Positions 46,001 through 55,064 of a stretch of 64,000 bases of DNA are shown here, in pieces (the stretch's first letter is position 1; each line of letters opens with the position of its first letter). This stretch comes from Bombyx mori (lineage: Eukaryota; Arthropoda; Insecta; Lepidoptera; Bombycidae). The position numbers and the translations under genes are program-made. Under the pieces are notes generated by a model, which saw only the letters and a list, made by a program, of their open reading frames with translations, had not been told where the DNA came from and made no database searches. Location: assembly GCF_030269925.1 (NCBI RefSeq), contig NC_085109.1:7378001-7442000 (forward strand). The letters run 5' to 3'.

Positions 46001-49000
46001 ATTTGTTTTGTTTGAAACAGGGTTTTTTGTTCCCGTCTCTTCATGCTCTGCTTGCTCACTGGGCCCCGCCGGCGGAGAAGGGCAAGTTTGTTAGCGGTTT
46101 GCTGGGCGGAGCCATCGGTACTGTGGTCACGTGGTCACTCACAGGACCATTAATTGAAAACTTTGGATGGGACTATGCGTTCTACGTACCAGGTAAAAGA
46201 GATTGAGATATTTGTTCTTTTATTTAAATTTTGGCCAAGTGTTTTTTTTGTAATTACACGAATTAGTGTTATGACTTAAATATAATTGACTTAACCTTTA
46301 AAGACGCTTATCGTAATTTAATCTACTCTTTAATGCTAAGTGAGTCATGAATTCGCATATTTTTCGCATCTTTTCAAATTGTTAACGAGAAAACACATAG
46401 GTTTTAACTTTTCTCTAATTCGGTAAAGTTATTGTTTTTTCTTGCAGTTCTCAATTGATCTGATAAAAATTAAACTAATAGACACGTTTCAAGTACATTT
46501 GAAGCACTCTTTAATGCTAAGTGAGTCATGAATTCGCATATTTTTCGCATCTTTTCAAATTGTTAACGAGAAAATTTAATAATATAGGTTTTAACTTTTC
46601 TCTAATTCGGTAAAGTTATTGTTTTTTCTTGCAGTTCTCAATTGATCTGATAAAAATTAAAATAATAGACACGTTTGAAGTACATTTGAACCTCCCCGAG
46701 CACAATTTACTGTTCAAATAAATTAGCTTTCTTACACTTATTTGCATTCTACGGTAGTTTAAAACACCAGATTTCTACATAGCTAATTGACGCGTGATGT
46801 GTTTACGGTGTTACAATTTGTTATGGCTGCGAACGAACCAATACTCTTATCAGACGTGTTAAGGAATTTCTCATTGGAATACGCAACACGTAGTTTGACG
46901 ATAATTGTTGCGTTTCGGTTAAAAACGAATCTTCGTTACTTTATATATAGGCTTAAAATATTTGTTTTTTTCCTCCCCTACCAGCCTAAGCCTCCTCTAA
47001 GCCTTGAGAGGCTATTTCAGCGTAAACTTAACTAGTAAGTGAGCTCACGGGGCTCAAACCGGAGTAAAATATTTGGTAATATTAACTACAGCACAAAAAA
47101 CATCTTTATAGTTAGTAATGTATAACAAAGACTTGTCTTTGGAATGAAACGAATTTTTCGAAATAATTTTAATGCATTTCAACCATCTGTATCTTTAATA
47201 CAAAACCTATGTAGAAGACCAAAATTTAAATGAAATAAATAAATAATAAAACTGTCAATATTGTTCTCTGATTGTCTTCATTGGCAATTAAAATTTCGTA
47301 GTCGATAATAGGAGGTCTAATTAATAACAAAAACTTATTAGGTTTTACCAATTCTATGAAGCCGCTAAGTAATATCATTTCTTACATTTGTGTACCATTA
47401 ATTTCATTCGGGTTCAAACTTAACTCCGAATTTGGTTGAAATTGAAAAATGTTTTTATTAAATGGGAAGATGAACGTGCTGAAACACTTATACAAAATTT
47501 ATGTAATAGGATATATATAGGGATCACATAATAATGTACTATGTTTGCTAATGATTTTGTACAAAAACGACATCAACTTACCATTGTAATCATAATAATT
47601 TACGACTCATTGTATCACTCATCGAATCAAATTCACGAAGCTTGTTTCTGATATGAAAGTACGATTGAGAATCTTATATCTTTATATATATATATATACA
47701 CCAAGATACATCTGCAATATTAACGATAGGATTAATAAATTTCGGTATACGATCGTCGGTTCACAAAACGATTCTTTTGGTTAATTATTTTTCAAACAAT
47801 AAAACTAATGTATTTTTCAGGTATTATCGCAATTGTATGGTGCGTTTTTTGGTGGTTCTTGGTATACGATTCCCCGGTACAACATCCACGTATTTCGGAA
47901 ACAGAGAAGCAGTACATTTTAGAAGCCCTCGGTGATAAAGTACAGCACAGTTCGAAAGACTCAAAGGTAAATCAGCGGTTAAATAAAAATCAGTATATAA
48001 TCAATCGATAAAATATTGTAAATAGTTCTATTTCAACAAATCATTTATTTGGTAAATCATAGTTTTGCACACTTTAATAAAACTGAATGCCAAATATCTT
48101 CAACTAAAATACCAATTCCGACCGAAAACCGAATGCGACACAGTAGCCGGGGTCATTGACTAACAAGGTCAATAGTTATAAATTATCTTACAACAGATAT
48201 AATCATCAACAGAGTTGCATGATACAAACAAAAAAAAAACAACTAAAACACATTTTTGTAATTTGACCACTAGGTATACATTTTTAATAACTCAATGTTT
48301 TTTGAAAATATAAATCTGTTGACGTTATGTTAGAATTATATACACATATTTATATTGAAGCAATTTGTCTATCGCAGCTATTTATTTATCTTATTTCCAG
48401 TCAATGATTGTCTGTTTTACATGTATCTGTGTAACAAAATATTTGTACAATTAAACTACTACTGTTAAACTTACTCGTCAAACTTGGCAAAGAGTTCGAG
48501 GTGTAACCTAATCCATACAACAGCCCGCCGAGTTTCTCGCCGGATTTTCTCAGTGGATCGTGATTCCAATCTGGTAGTAATACATTCACGAAGCAGGTGC
48601 CCTTGAGCGGTTAGATCTTCTTCGGAGGTGCTCGGGTACTTGTTAGCAAATCCCACCGCTCCTGGCTGAGCCTATGCTCGCCCACCTATCCTGGAAAGGA
48701 TTTCGGGCCACCAGTAATAACTCCTACATAAAAAAGAATTACAATATACTCTGTCGGTATTTTTAAGTGTTTCATTTTAGATCGTAGCTCTGTTTTTTTC
48801 TTTATTTTGAAAAGCGTTAATTCAGAATCGGTGTTATATTTATTATTATTATTAGTGTTGATAAAAATAATAGTTTAAAAAAATAAAAAACACGCTTTAT
48901 ATAAAATTCAACAAAAAAATCGAAAATAAATTTTAATAAATTTAAATTGGAAATAGTGTAAAATATATTTTATTATAAAAAAAGCGTGGGATGTATGGTG

Positions 49001-52000
49001 TTATTTGTTATAGTTAAATATTTTTCTGACCGATATGAGTAGAAGAATTATTATTTCAATAATATCTTAAAAAGGTAAAAATATTTCAATTTAAATTTAT
49101 TAAAATTTATTTTCTATTTTTTATTGGATTTTATATAAAGCGTGTTTTTTAGTTTTTTTAAACTATTATTTATTTTTCATCTTTTAGTTAAACTTTCTAT
49201 AAAAGCGTATTTTTAAAACTATTAAGTACTTTAACATCAATTTCTGCCTTATTGACTATAGATAAAAATTATATAAATTGGCAAAAATCTTATTTTGCAA
49301 ATTGAATAATGGAATAAATCTTATCAAATTAGTGTATTGTCATCACAAATCTACAAAGTTTGAATGAAATCTGACTGTTTAAAATTCTGGGTCAAAATTG
49401 CGTCTAAAGGAGTCAGTTACAAACATACAATCATACAAACATACATACAAGTGAAGCTAATATAAAGCGTGTAAAAAGCGAAATTGGTGTCGCTTAACAT
49501 TACTAATGCATTATTAAATGGATTGTTGATATTGTCATCAATAGTATGAATGAAATTACATGAAAAGTAGCTACTGATGTATATATCTTTGTTTGCAAAA
49601 CAAAAGATTAGACCTTGTAATTTGTCTCATAACATAATTTAAATAAAACATTCATGATTGAGATAGCCTAGCCGTTTACAGATAGAATTTTAATCACGTT
49701 AAAGAAACATGTATTTCGTGATCGTTTTGGCAAATAAAACGTGAATTCTTCTTGATAAATGCTAACATATAAACAGGATAAAACACAGAAAACATTACGA
49801 AAAGAATTTTAGAATAATATTTGTGTGTCTTTTTGTATTCGTCTGCTCTGATATCTATTTTATGCTATCTAAGTCTTTGTATAAGAAAATATTGTAATTT
49901 AATTGTTAATTATTTTGTATGAAATGCTATCTAAACTATACATACAAAGGACTGGGTTAGCATTTTGTACAATCGTTGATTTTTATTATTGTTATTATTT
50001 TATTTTTATTATTATTATTTTATATATATATTTTTTTTTTTCATATACAGCATACCGTAATGATGATCATGCGCGAGACAAATAAATCAATTTCAATGAC
50101 AATTTCCACTGAATACCACACGTGGACCCTTTTTTAAGCACAGTTTTTTTCAACAGTTCGTACCACCGTTTAAGAAAATCTTTACATCGTTCCCCTTTTT
50201 GGCAATGGTGATCCTGCATTACGGCAACAATTGGGGCTTGTATTTCGTGATGACTGCAGCGCCTAAGTTCGTCTCCAGCGCTTTAGGCTTTAACTTGACG
50301 TCGACCGGAACTTTGTCCTCGCTACCGTATCTAGCAAGAATGTGCTTCTCACTCGTTTTCGGAGCTATTGGAGACAGGTAATACCAAAACAGTCTTATTT
50401 AAAGTTTGTTTTAATATGTACGTATGTTGTATTTATATGTTACCTTTTTAAAGCAAGTAGTGAAATCTGACCTGCTTTGTTGGCCGATCTTTGATTCGAT
50501 GGTAGCGATCCTTCTCACAGGATCGCCCGCTAAGCCAATTTGAATATTTCCTGAAAGATTTATCGCAATCGGTCTAGTCTATCTGAGTATTAAGCAGTAG
50601 GCAGCGACTTGGCTCTGCCCCTGGCATTGCTGATGTCCATGGGCGACAGTAACCACTCACCATCAGGTGGGCCGTATGATCGTCTGCCTACAAGGGCAAT
50701 AAAAAAAATATTCTAGTCGTTTCGGATTTTTGCTTTTACAAAGAAGATACATAAAGACATGGACTTTTATACATTTAGATTAATAACACTAGTATGTGTC
50801 ATCGTTCTCGTCGAACCCGTCGCTTGCGACGAAGGACTCGACGAATAAATTAACCCTCAGACACAGCCCGCTGAGTTTCTCGCCGGATCTTCTCAGTGGG
50901 TCGCGTTTCCGATCCGCTGGTAGGTTCTGCGAAGCACGGCTCTTGCTAGGGTTCGTGTTAGCAACGTCGTCAGGTTTGAGCGCCGTGAGCTCACCTACTA
51001 GTTAAGGTTACGCTGAAATAGCCTCTCAAGGCTCTCAGCTTGGGTAGGAAAAAAAAAAAAACTATGTAGTATGAATTTAAATAACTATCTTAAATGTGTA
51101 TTATTTTAGTAGTAGCTAGTAACATTTCAATTTATTGTTTTCAGAATCGTTCGTCAAAACGTGGTATCAACAACGTTCATGCGAAAATTCTTCTGTCTGT
51201 TCTCCCATGTCGTTCCTGGATTATTACTCATAGCCTTAGGCTATACGGGTTGTGCTCCTATTTTATCTGTTGTTCTTATCACGTTTTCAATGGGCTCTAA
51301 CGGTGCGGCCACACTCACCAACTTGGTCAACCATCAGGATCTGGCTCCGAACTTTGCCGGAACCCTCTATGGAATTGCGAATGGAATCGGTAACACTGCC
51401 GGATTTGTTACTCCTTTGGTCACTGCGCACTTCACAAAGAACGGGGTAATTGTATTTCGATAATAGTCGATAATATTTTTCAAATATTTCAAAATTGTAT
51501 AAACAGGTTTTTCCCAACTAACTACAAATTAGTAAAACAACTCTATGGCCCAGTTGGTTTGTCATTAGTGGGTTGTTGGCTCTAAAATGTTACAATGTTC
51601 GTGACGTCACCTCACCCCCGTTGCTAGTTTAAGGTTGAAGTCTCAGTTTTGTAGTATACTCTAACTCTTCAAAGCAGAATGCGTATATATCGCTACGCGG
51701 TTGAAAAGCACAAGAGGCTGAACTACCCGAACGGACTCACAATAGATACCACTCGTGATTATGACGCTTGAAAACACCGCCGAAATATCGAGAAATCATT
51801 ACATGTGGAAATCGTTGATTTTATTATTTTTATTCATTGTCAATCCATATAAGTCTATAACCTTATTGCGAATACGCTGAGGTAATTACACATATAGATG
51901 GGTATAAAGTTTATATAGATATTGACGCCTGCTTCTGGGTTTGTAATTTGGCGTATCCACAATAAGGTACTTCGGACCGGCGCCTCACCCACGGTTCAAG

Positions 52001-52236
52001 GTATACGACAGATTACCTTATTTTTTTTAAATATTCCTTTACAGAATGGATTTGCTGAATGGCGTCCAGTATTCATAACAGGAGCATCATTGTACATAGC
52101 CTCGGCCGGGTATTTCATACTTTTCGGTACCGGCGACACTCAATCTTGGAATTACGTGGCGCCCGTTGAAGAGGAAGAAGACAAACGGCCCAACGACTCC
52201 AACGAGACAACCATCGCGATCCCTCCAAAAACATAA
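28042..52236 (+). CDS. SLC17-type MFS transporter, gene C (9 exons)
   Basis: Predicted 12-helix anion transporter, 503 aa. Exon model: 28042-28066, 40169-40295, 42994-43078, 44953-45195, 46021-46192, 47821-47966, 50157-50377, 51145-51445, 52045-52236 (TAA). Every junction is GT-AG and phases agree. TM1 contains [16 protein letters not shown] (Arg32, the conserved SLC17 arginine). The next loop has two N-glycosylation sequons (Asn62, Asn68). Then [37 protein letters not shown] (Arg153), [62 protein letters not shown], and a last helix before FGTGDTQSW. The 25-nt first exon (MKLYFKFF + G) is inferred from its ATG, a GGTAAGTG donor and matching phase 1; it is the weakest part. Relative to sialin, the two TM4 glutamates are replaced (Ile156, Gly160). 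Intron 1 is 12.1 kb. Confidence 0.85.
28067..29087 (+). other. Gene C intron 1, proximal part
   Basis: AT-rich, no recognised repeat. The donor GGTAAGTG is at its start. Confidence 0.4.
29088..29299 (-). mobile_element. Non-autonomous Helitron, subfamily 2
   Basis: Read on the minus strand it begins TCTATATATAAAAATGAATTG and ends GCCGGGTCAGCTAG, with T beyond. The same family is at 61282-61522 (shared TAGCTGACCCGGCAGACTTC and ACTAACGAACAGCAATTC). Confidence 0.7.
29519..29636. repeat. Imperfect long hairpin
   Basis: About 39-bp arms: GAATAAATTCAATTTAATAC with CTACCAATTT on the left and AAATTGGTAGTATTAAG with GAAATTATTCACAGC on the right, about five mismatches, loop about 38 nt. Possibly a small MITE or a fold-back element. 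Confidence 0.65.
29640..30365 (+). other. Gene C intron 1, unassigned
   Basis: AT-rich, nothing recognised. Confidence 0.35.
30366..30533 (-). mobile_element. Short inverted-repeat element (MITE), copy 2
   Basis: Termini CGACCTGTGTGCTTAGTGCG and CGCACTAAGCACACTGGTCG give about 30 bp of inverted repeat extending into GAGTTTTTTAACG. The interior matches the element at 18400-18576 in reverse orientation. Confidence 0.85.
30534..31209 (+). other. Gene C intron 1, unassigned
   Basis: AT-rich, nothing recognised. Confidence 0.35.
31210..31412 (+). repeat. Dispersed repeat X, partial
   Basis: TTTTCTCGCTGGATCTTTTC, GGTAGTAGATTCATGCGCGA, GGAGGCGCTCGGAC, CGCCCACCTATCCTG and CTCCGGGCCACCAGTAATCC, ending in an A-run. 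Confidence 0.8.
31560..31765 (+). repeat. Decayed Bm1-like SINE 3' region
   Basis: CCACCACGGTTAGG, CCTATTTCTGGAACGAAACAG, CTCATGTCTCAAGGTGAGG and GGTAACCACTAGGGGCATTAG follow the 3' half of Bm1 with many changes. Confidence 0.45.
32252..32715 (+). repeat. Dispersed repeats X and Y, nested or adjacent fragments
   Basis: 32252-32330 resembles the poly(A)-proximal end of Y in minus orientation. 32430-32715 is repeat X in plus orientation: GTCGAACTCGGCAAAAAGTTGG, CGCCGAGTTTCTCGCCGG, TCTTCTCAGCGGGTCGCG, TCGCCCACCTGTCCTGG and CCGGGACACCAGTAG, then an A-run. Confidence 0.75.
32716..33739 (+). other. Gene C intron 1, unassigned
   Basis: Mixed composition. 33420-33620 is locally GC-richer (TCGGCCATGGCGACCACTTTG, GGAGGGCGGGCC) but no gene or repeat could be assigned. 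Confidence 0.35.
33740..34030 (-). repeat. Dispersed repeat X, longest copy
   Basis: Starts with a T9 run (poly(A) of a minus-strand element), then GCCTGGAGGCCTTTCCAG, GCTAACAGCTACCCGAGCG, CTGCTTCGCGAATGAATC, GCTGAGAAGATCCGG and TTACCGAGTTCGAGGAG. One-sided poly(A) indicates retrotransposition; SINE or truncated LINE. Confidence 0.8.
34338..34675 (-). repeat. Dispersed repeat Y, long copy
   Basis: T6, then GCCTTGAGAGACTATTTCAGC, GAGCTCACGGGGCTCAAACC, GCCCTAGCAAGAGCAGTGC, GATCCGGCGGGAAACTC, TGACGAGGACGGTGACCGG and GGTACCTAAAAGCACCG. It shares its core (CCGGAT...GATCCGGCG...AAACTC) with X but has a different poly(A)-proximal tail. Confidence 0.8.
34676..35399 (+). other. Gene C intron 1, unassigned
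   Basis: AT-rich, nothing recognised. Confidence 0.35.
35400..36030 (+). repeat. Dispersed repeat Y interrupted by a Bm1 SINE
   Basis: Left part 35400-35455 (GACGAAGGGCTCGG, CCACAGACACAAACC) and right part 35906-36030 (GCGAAGCACGGCTCTTG, CCTACTAGTTAAGTTTACGC, AGCTTAGGTAGGAAAAAAAA) are colinear with repeat Y in plus orientation; the middle of Y is lost where Bm1 sits. Confidence 0.75.
35459..35903 (-). mobile_element. Bm1 SINE, full length, inside repeat Y
   Basis: From TTTTTTTATTGCTTAGATGG (tail) to GGCCACGACGACTTC (tRNA-like head). The head keeps a good B box on the minus strand (GGTGTTCGAATCCCG). Little diverged, hence a fairly recent insertion. Confidence 0.92.
36031..36853 (+). other. 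Gene C intron 1, unassigned
   Basis: AT-rich; 36240-36310 has short GTA/ACT repeats. Nothing recognised. Confidence 0.35.
36854..37021 (+). other. GC/CpG-rich island with a 55-codon ORF
   Basis: ATG at 36854, stop at 37019-37021. The codons are rich in Arg, Gly and Asp at the start ([12 protein letters not shown]), then [20 protein letters not shown]. The island (GTCGCGGGCGCCGG, GGCGCCGGTCGCCGCCGG) stands out sharply from the intron. It could be an alternative promoter, an unrelated small exon, or a relic of a GC-rich mobile element. No function proposed. Confidence 0.35.
36990..37085 (+). repeat. Dispersed repeat Y, poly(A)-proximal fragment
   Basis: GCCCGGCTAAGCTGATATGG and TCTCAAGACCCTCAGCTTAAG, then GAGAAAAAA, matches the end of Y at 51000-51055. 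It overlaps the end of the GC-rich ORF, so that ORF may itself belong to repeat DNA. Confidence 0.6.
37086..38102 (+). other. Gene C intron 1, unassigned
   Basis: AT-rich. An 82-codon open frame at 37625-37873 has no recognisable domain and is not called. Confidence 0.35.
38103..38361 (+). pseudogene. Jockey-type RT fragment (second family)
   Basis: Continuous translation [20 protein letters not shown], then [26 protein letters not shown], and further on [19 protein letters not shown]. This is the stretch after the YADD catalytic motif of jockey-like RTs; here YADD has become an AND remnant. It differs from the 1228 LINE. Confidence 0.75.
38362..38432 (-). repeat. tRNA-like SINE head fused to the RT fragment
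   Basis: Minus strand reads CGACTGACTCGGTGGTGCAA (A-box-like TGGTGCAATAGT) and later GTGGGTTCGATTCCC (perfect B box). tRNA-derived, but without the structure of a functional tRNA gene. It abuts the RT fragment directly. Confidence 0.65.
38433..39764 (+). other. Gene C intron 1, unassigned
   Basis: Contains a 113-codon open frame (39029-39370) with locally higher GC content and many Cys and Arg residues but no domain I know; not called as a gene. The remainder is AT-rich. Confidence 0.35.
39765..40095 (-). repeat. Dispersed repeat Y, well preserved
   Basis: TTTTTTCCCTACCTATGCTG, CCTTGAGAGGCTGTTTCAGC, GCTAACACTGGCCCTAGC, GATCCGGCGAGAAACTCAG and GGACGGTGACCGG. It ends about 75 bp before exon 2 of gene C. 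Confidence 0.8.
40906..41010 (-). repeat. LINE (BMC1-type) 3' tail fragment
   Basis: ACCCTTGTAGACAGACGAG, CTCACCTGATGGTGAGTGC and GACAGCAATGCCAGGAGCAG: the 3' UTR and last codons of the LINE in minus orientation, moderately diverged. Gene C intron 2. Confidence 0.85.
41011..42993 (+). other. Gene C intron 2, distal part
   Basis: Very AT-rich. 41637-41716 resembles the 3' end of Bm1 (ATGTCTCAATGGTGGGTGGC, ATCAGATGAGCTACG, CAACGCAATAAAAAA). Nothing else recognised. Confidence 0.45.
43643..43855 (+). mobile_element. Non-autonomous Helitron, subfamily 3
   Basis: 5' TCTATACTATAATATTATAA, body TGTTTCGAATAGGCTCCG and CTACTGGACCGATTTGAAAA, 3' CGAAGCGAGGGCGGGTCGCTAG. The insertion lies between A (43642) and T (43856), as expected for Helitrons. 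It shares its 3' end with the element at 21323-21546. Confidence 0.85.
44390..44539 (+). other. Exon-like GC-rich open segment, gene C intron 3
   Basis: Translates to [16 protein letters not shown], then [31 protein letters not shown] and a stop at 44537-44539. Codon use is unlike the AT-rich frame that precedes it. No splice sites consistent with gene C phases frame it; it may be a remnant of an unidentified element. Confidence 0.3.
44557..44632. repeat. Hairpin with CCACGGAATAGAT arms
   Basis: CCACGGAATAGATA on the left and TATCTATTCCGTGG on the right enclose an AT-rich loop with tandem TTATAACC/TATATATTA units. Possibly a tiny fold-back element. Confidence 0.6.
45196..46020 (+). other. 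Gene C intron 4
   Basis: AT-rich, no repeat recognised; donor GGGGTAATT and acceptor GAAACAG at the ends. Confidence 0.5.
46325..46690. repeat. Tandem duplication of about 180 bp in gene C intron 5
   Basis: Unit 1 46325-46503 and unit 2 46506-46690 share ACTCTTTAATGCTAAGTGAG, TTCGCATATTTTTCGCATC, TTCTCTAATTCGGTAAAG and TTCTCAATTGATCTG. They differ by a few substitutions and a small indel after CGAGAAAA. Each carries a strong splice-acceptor-like TTGTTTTTTCTTGCAG. Confidence 0.9.
46975..47065 (-). repeat. Dispersed repeat Y, fragment
   Basis: CTTGAGAGGCTATTTCAGCG, AACTAGTAAGTGAGC and TCACGGGGCTCAAACCGG. Confidence 0.75.
47066..47820 (+). other. Gene C intron 5, distal part
   Basis: AT-rich; a short (TA)n run lies near 47685-47697. 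Nothing else. Confidence 0.4.
48476..48730 (+). repeat. Dispersed repeat X, gene C intron 6
   Basis: CTCGTCAAACTTGGCAAAG, CCGAGTTTCTCGCCGG, GGTAGTAATACATTCACG, GGAGGTGCTCGGGTAC, TCGCCCACCTATCCTGG and GGCCACCAGTAATAAC, then an A-run. Confidence 0.8.
48866..49170. mobile_element. Palindromic AT-rich MITE with about 85-bp arms
   Basis: Left arm AATAATAGTTTAAAAAAATA, ACACGCTTTATATAAAAT, AATAAATTTTAATAAATTT; right arm is the reverse complement (AAATTTATTAAAATTTATT, ATTTTATATAAAGCGTGT, AAACTATTATT) with only a few mismatches. The centre of about 130 bp has its own AAAAAAAGCGTGGG. No coding capacity. Confidence 0.85.
49171..50156 (+). other. Gene C intron 6, distal part
   Basis: AT-rich. Additional copies of the ATAAAGCGTG-like motif occur at 49198-49207 and 49462-49471. 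49975-50040 is T/A-rich low complexity. Confidence 0.45.
50588..50710 (+). repeat. LINE (BMC1-type) 3' tail, gene C intron 7
   Basis: AAGCAGTAGGCAGCGACTTGG, CCCTGGCATTGCTGATGTCC, CCATCAGGTGGGCCGTATG and GGGCAATAAAAAAAA. Very similar to the 1228 LINE end, strongly 5'-truncated. Confidence 0.92.
50795..51055 (+). repeat. Dispersed repeat Y, gene C intron 7
   Basis: TCGTCGAACCCGTCGCTTGC, CGACGAAGGACTCGACG, CCGCTGAGTTTCTCGCCGG, GCGAAGCACGGCTCTTGC and CCTCTCAAGGCTCTCAGC, ending in an A12 tail. It ends about 90 bp before the exon at 51145. Confidence 0.85.
51560..51765 (-). repeat. Strongly decayed Bm1-like SINE, gene C intron 8
   Basis: Weak but ordered matches: AAGGTTGAAGTCTCAGTTTTG, AGCAGAATGCG, CTACCCGAACGGACTCACAATAG. 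Confidence 0.4.
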
Positions 52237-53848
52237 ACTTTTAGTAAATATTTAGATTAAGATTAAATTTAAGACGCAGTAAGATCATTAACTTGTTATT
52301 CATATTTGATAGTTATGAACTTTTTATTTTTATAGTTATTTTGTGAGCTGTCTCGGTGACGCGAATCGGAATTTGACCTCCGAAACGAAATACTTCCTTA
52401 TTTTTTATGAGCCCCTCTTGCCAGCTATTGACCTGAGTTCCGCGAAAATCAGCTTGCATGATACCAGCGAGATCTAGCAACTTATGCTTTGTAATGTCGT
52501 CCCTATACTTTTCGTATAACAAATTTAGAGCAGAAACCGTTGTTTTATATCTTGATTATTAATATCTCCCATTTCCATTGTATCGAAAATAATTTGAAAC
52601 AGAAACACAAATCCATATACATACTTCAAATTTGATAAATGGTGCTTTCAGAAACAGAAAAAAAGAGGTAATGTCGAAGAATTTATCATTTTCAAAAGTG
52701 AAGCCTCGATTGCTTATACTTGTCATATAATTTGGAACAAGCTCGATAGGATTTGATATCCGGAATGTCTGTCTGTAATGACTATATCTAACTGGCAAGC
52801 AAAGTATTACTGAGTTAGTCTCTTCATTCTCAGTTTCACATTCCAGATTTCGGGTAAAATTAGTCAGGGTGTACACCGTTTCTAAAGATAAATGTATACT
52901 AAACTACTAACCTGGGAACCTGGCAGCCCGCGTTTCCTTAAGACCGTAGAGCTGACACGTCAATCAATTGCAAATTGTAGTGCATTGCGTGCAAATCAAA
53001 AAGCAGTACAAGATATTACTTAGTACTTAATTTTCGTGCTCTCGTATTATGAAACTCCAGTTCTACCTGTGCTTGTTTTGAGGTACGTTTTCTATTCATA
53101 TGAATATGGCCGCTCTGTGCCCAGTCTGAACTTGAATTCTAAAACCCTGACGATTTTAGAATGTCATTTTAAGGTATCCTCAGAGTTCATGTCCGTTTAT
53201 CTATCTATCTTAGTTTTCGGGAACACCCTGTATTTCATTTCAGAACGCCGATTAATAATAATTTACCAGTGTAAATAAATAAAAAATATATTCTTAGTGA
53301 ATTTTACTATTAACTAATTTCAATTTACTGTTCTCGACATTAAAGCAATAAAGTCAGGATTTCGATGATTTGAACATATTTATTCTGAAATGGTTCTAGC
53401 GTATCAAAACGATTTCGACGAAAAGTCGTTAAGAATAGAACTTTTATGCTCTAATGTCGAGAATTTAATTTGACACGCGTGATTGATTTTGTGATAGAAG
53501 TGTAAATGATTTTTTTTTTTTTTGTATTTTATTTAGAATCAAAATTTTAAAATCGGACAGATAAATTTGTCAGTATATTTTCAATAATAAGTATGTAGGA
53601 CTTAATGTAGATTTAGGATTAAACAATAATAATTAAATATTATTTATGACAAATATTTTAAGACGCTGTCCAAGCACAAAATTAACAAAATGTGGTATCT
53701 TAAATTACCTAGATCGATGTGAAGAAATAACTTAATGCAAAAAACTCTGATTATAGGAACAAGCGTGAGCGCGCAAACTTATTTTTTTTGTTTTCAGCCT
53801 TAATAATGTCGTTAAATCATTTTTATACCATATGACCTACTTCCATCT
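52237..53848 (+). other. Gene C 3' UTR and intergenic DNA
   Basis: No gene or repeat recognised. The first AATAAA hexamers after the stop lie near 53275-53285 and 53345. Minus-strand open frames of up to 105 codons (52559-52876) show no domain and are not called. Confidence 0.4.
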
Positions 53849-54286
53849 TTGTTTATTGCTTATATGGGTAGGCGAGCTCCAAGACCCATCTGGTGTTAAG
53901 TGGTTACCGGAGCCCATAGAAATTAAAACAGCGTAAATTTAACCATCCACCTTAAGACACGAGTTCTATGACTCAGTTTTACAGAGCAACGTGTTTCCCG
54001 CTCAAACCAAAACGCATTACGGCACATTTACTAGAGATACGCTGGATAAATACATGCGGGCTCACAAGACGGCCTACTATCAGTAATTACGCAAATCATA
54101 ATTATTTTTTTCGGGATTAATTTTTATTACACGATATTTTCCCCCCGTTGTGGAAGTCATTTGTAAAGTGCTAACGTATTTCATTAAAAAAAAATGGTAC
54201 CTGCCTGCAGGATTCGAACAGGGGTACAGTCGGATCACCGTTAAAATACACCAGGCGTCTTATCCTTTTAGGTCACGACGATTTCA
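53849..54286 (-). mobile_element. Bm1 SINE, full length but diverged
   Basis: TTTATTGCTTATATGGGTAGG, CATCTGGTGTTAAGTGG, AACGCATTACGGC and GGCTCACAAGACGGCC to the head AGGCGTCTTATCC, GGTCACGACGATTTC. Many substitutions, so older than the 35459 copy. Confidence 0.88.
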
Positions 54287-55064
54287 AAACTTTCACCTGT
54301 ATCGTGTTGCTGCTACTATAATAAATTTTTTGTTCATAAATTAGGTAATATAAAAATTTGGAATCTTCTAGAATTACCAGATTGGACCCTTTTTTGGCGT
54401 TTTTAGGCATCCGCAAAAAGCATTTTATCACTACACGAAAGAGCTCTTTCATGTAGTGATAAAATAAAAAATAGTTCTTAAAAAAACATAAAGTAATAGT
54501 TTTTTCAAATTTTTACATACTTTCAAACCGAAACATAGTTGTTTCTTTCGCGCTCTTTTCCTGGTAGTAGGATAGAAAAGACAGCAATACAATTTAAAAA
54601 AAGGAACGTTTCCTACATGGTTTAAAAAATATGAAGAAAATAAACTAATATTCATGATTGTATAAAAAATGAAAGCATAGATGTCAGAGGTTTTTTTTTT
54701 TAATTACATTTTGCTGTTCTATCTAAAATATGTTCAAGAAGACAGTTTGTTTTTTGTAAATATACTTATAACTAAAGTTTATGCATATATCAATCGCTTA
54801 AAATATCATAGTTATCAAAATGTTATTATCGAATTTAATTTTTCAAATATGTAATTGTAAAATTGCTGATTTTATACTGTGATTGTAATGAATTTAATTG
54901 TGATTTATGAAATGTATGGCGTGAAATTAAATAATTTAACTGAATGAAGTTTTTTTTCTGGTTTCATTTCCTCATTATTTGTTTTAATGCTGTATCGATT
55001 ATTTTATTTGTATTTTAGAAAAAAAAGAGGTGAGGAAAAATAAACAAATGTATGAATAGATGAT
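54287..55064. other. Intergenic AT-rich DNA
   Basis: Contains a 14-bp inverted repeat (TTTTATCACTACACG / CATGTAGTGATAAAA near 54422-54466). Nothing else. Confidence 0.4.

Noticed and set aside
46325..46690. Duplicated coding exon of gene C
   Set aside because: Neither unit has an open frame matching the transporter; the duplicated part is intronic.
52559..52876. 105-codon minus-strand ORF after gene C
   Set aside because: No domain, no promoter context and AT-rich; could be chance.
54230..54286. tRNA-like sequence on the minus strand
   Set aside because: It is the eroded head of a Bm1 SINE, not a tRNA gene.
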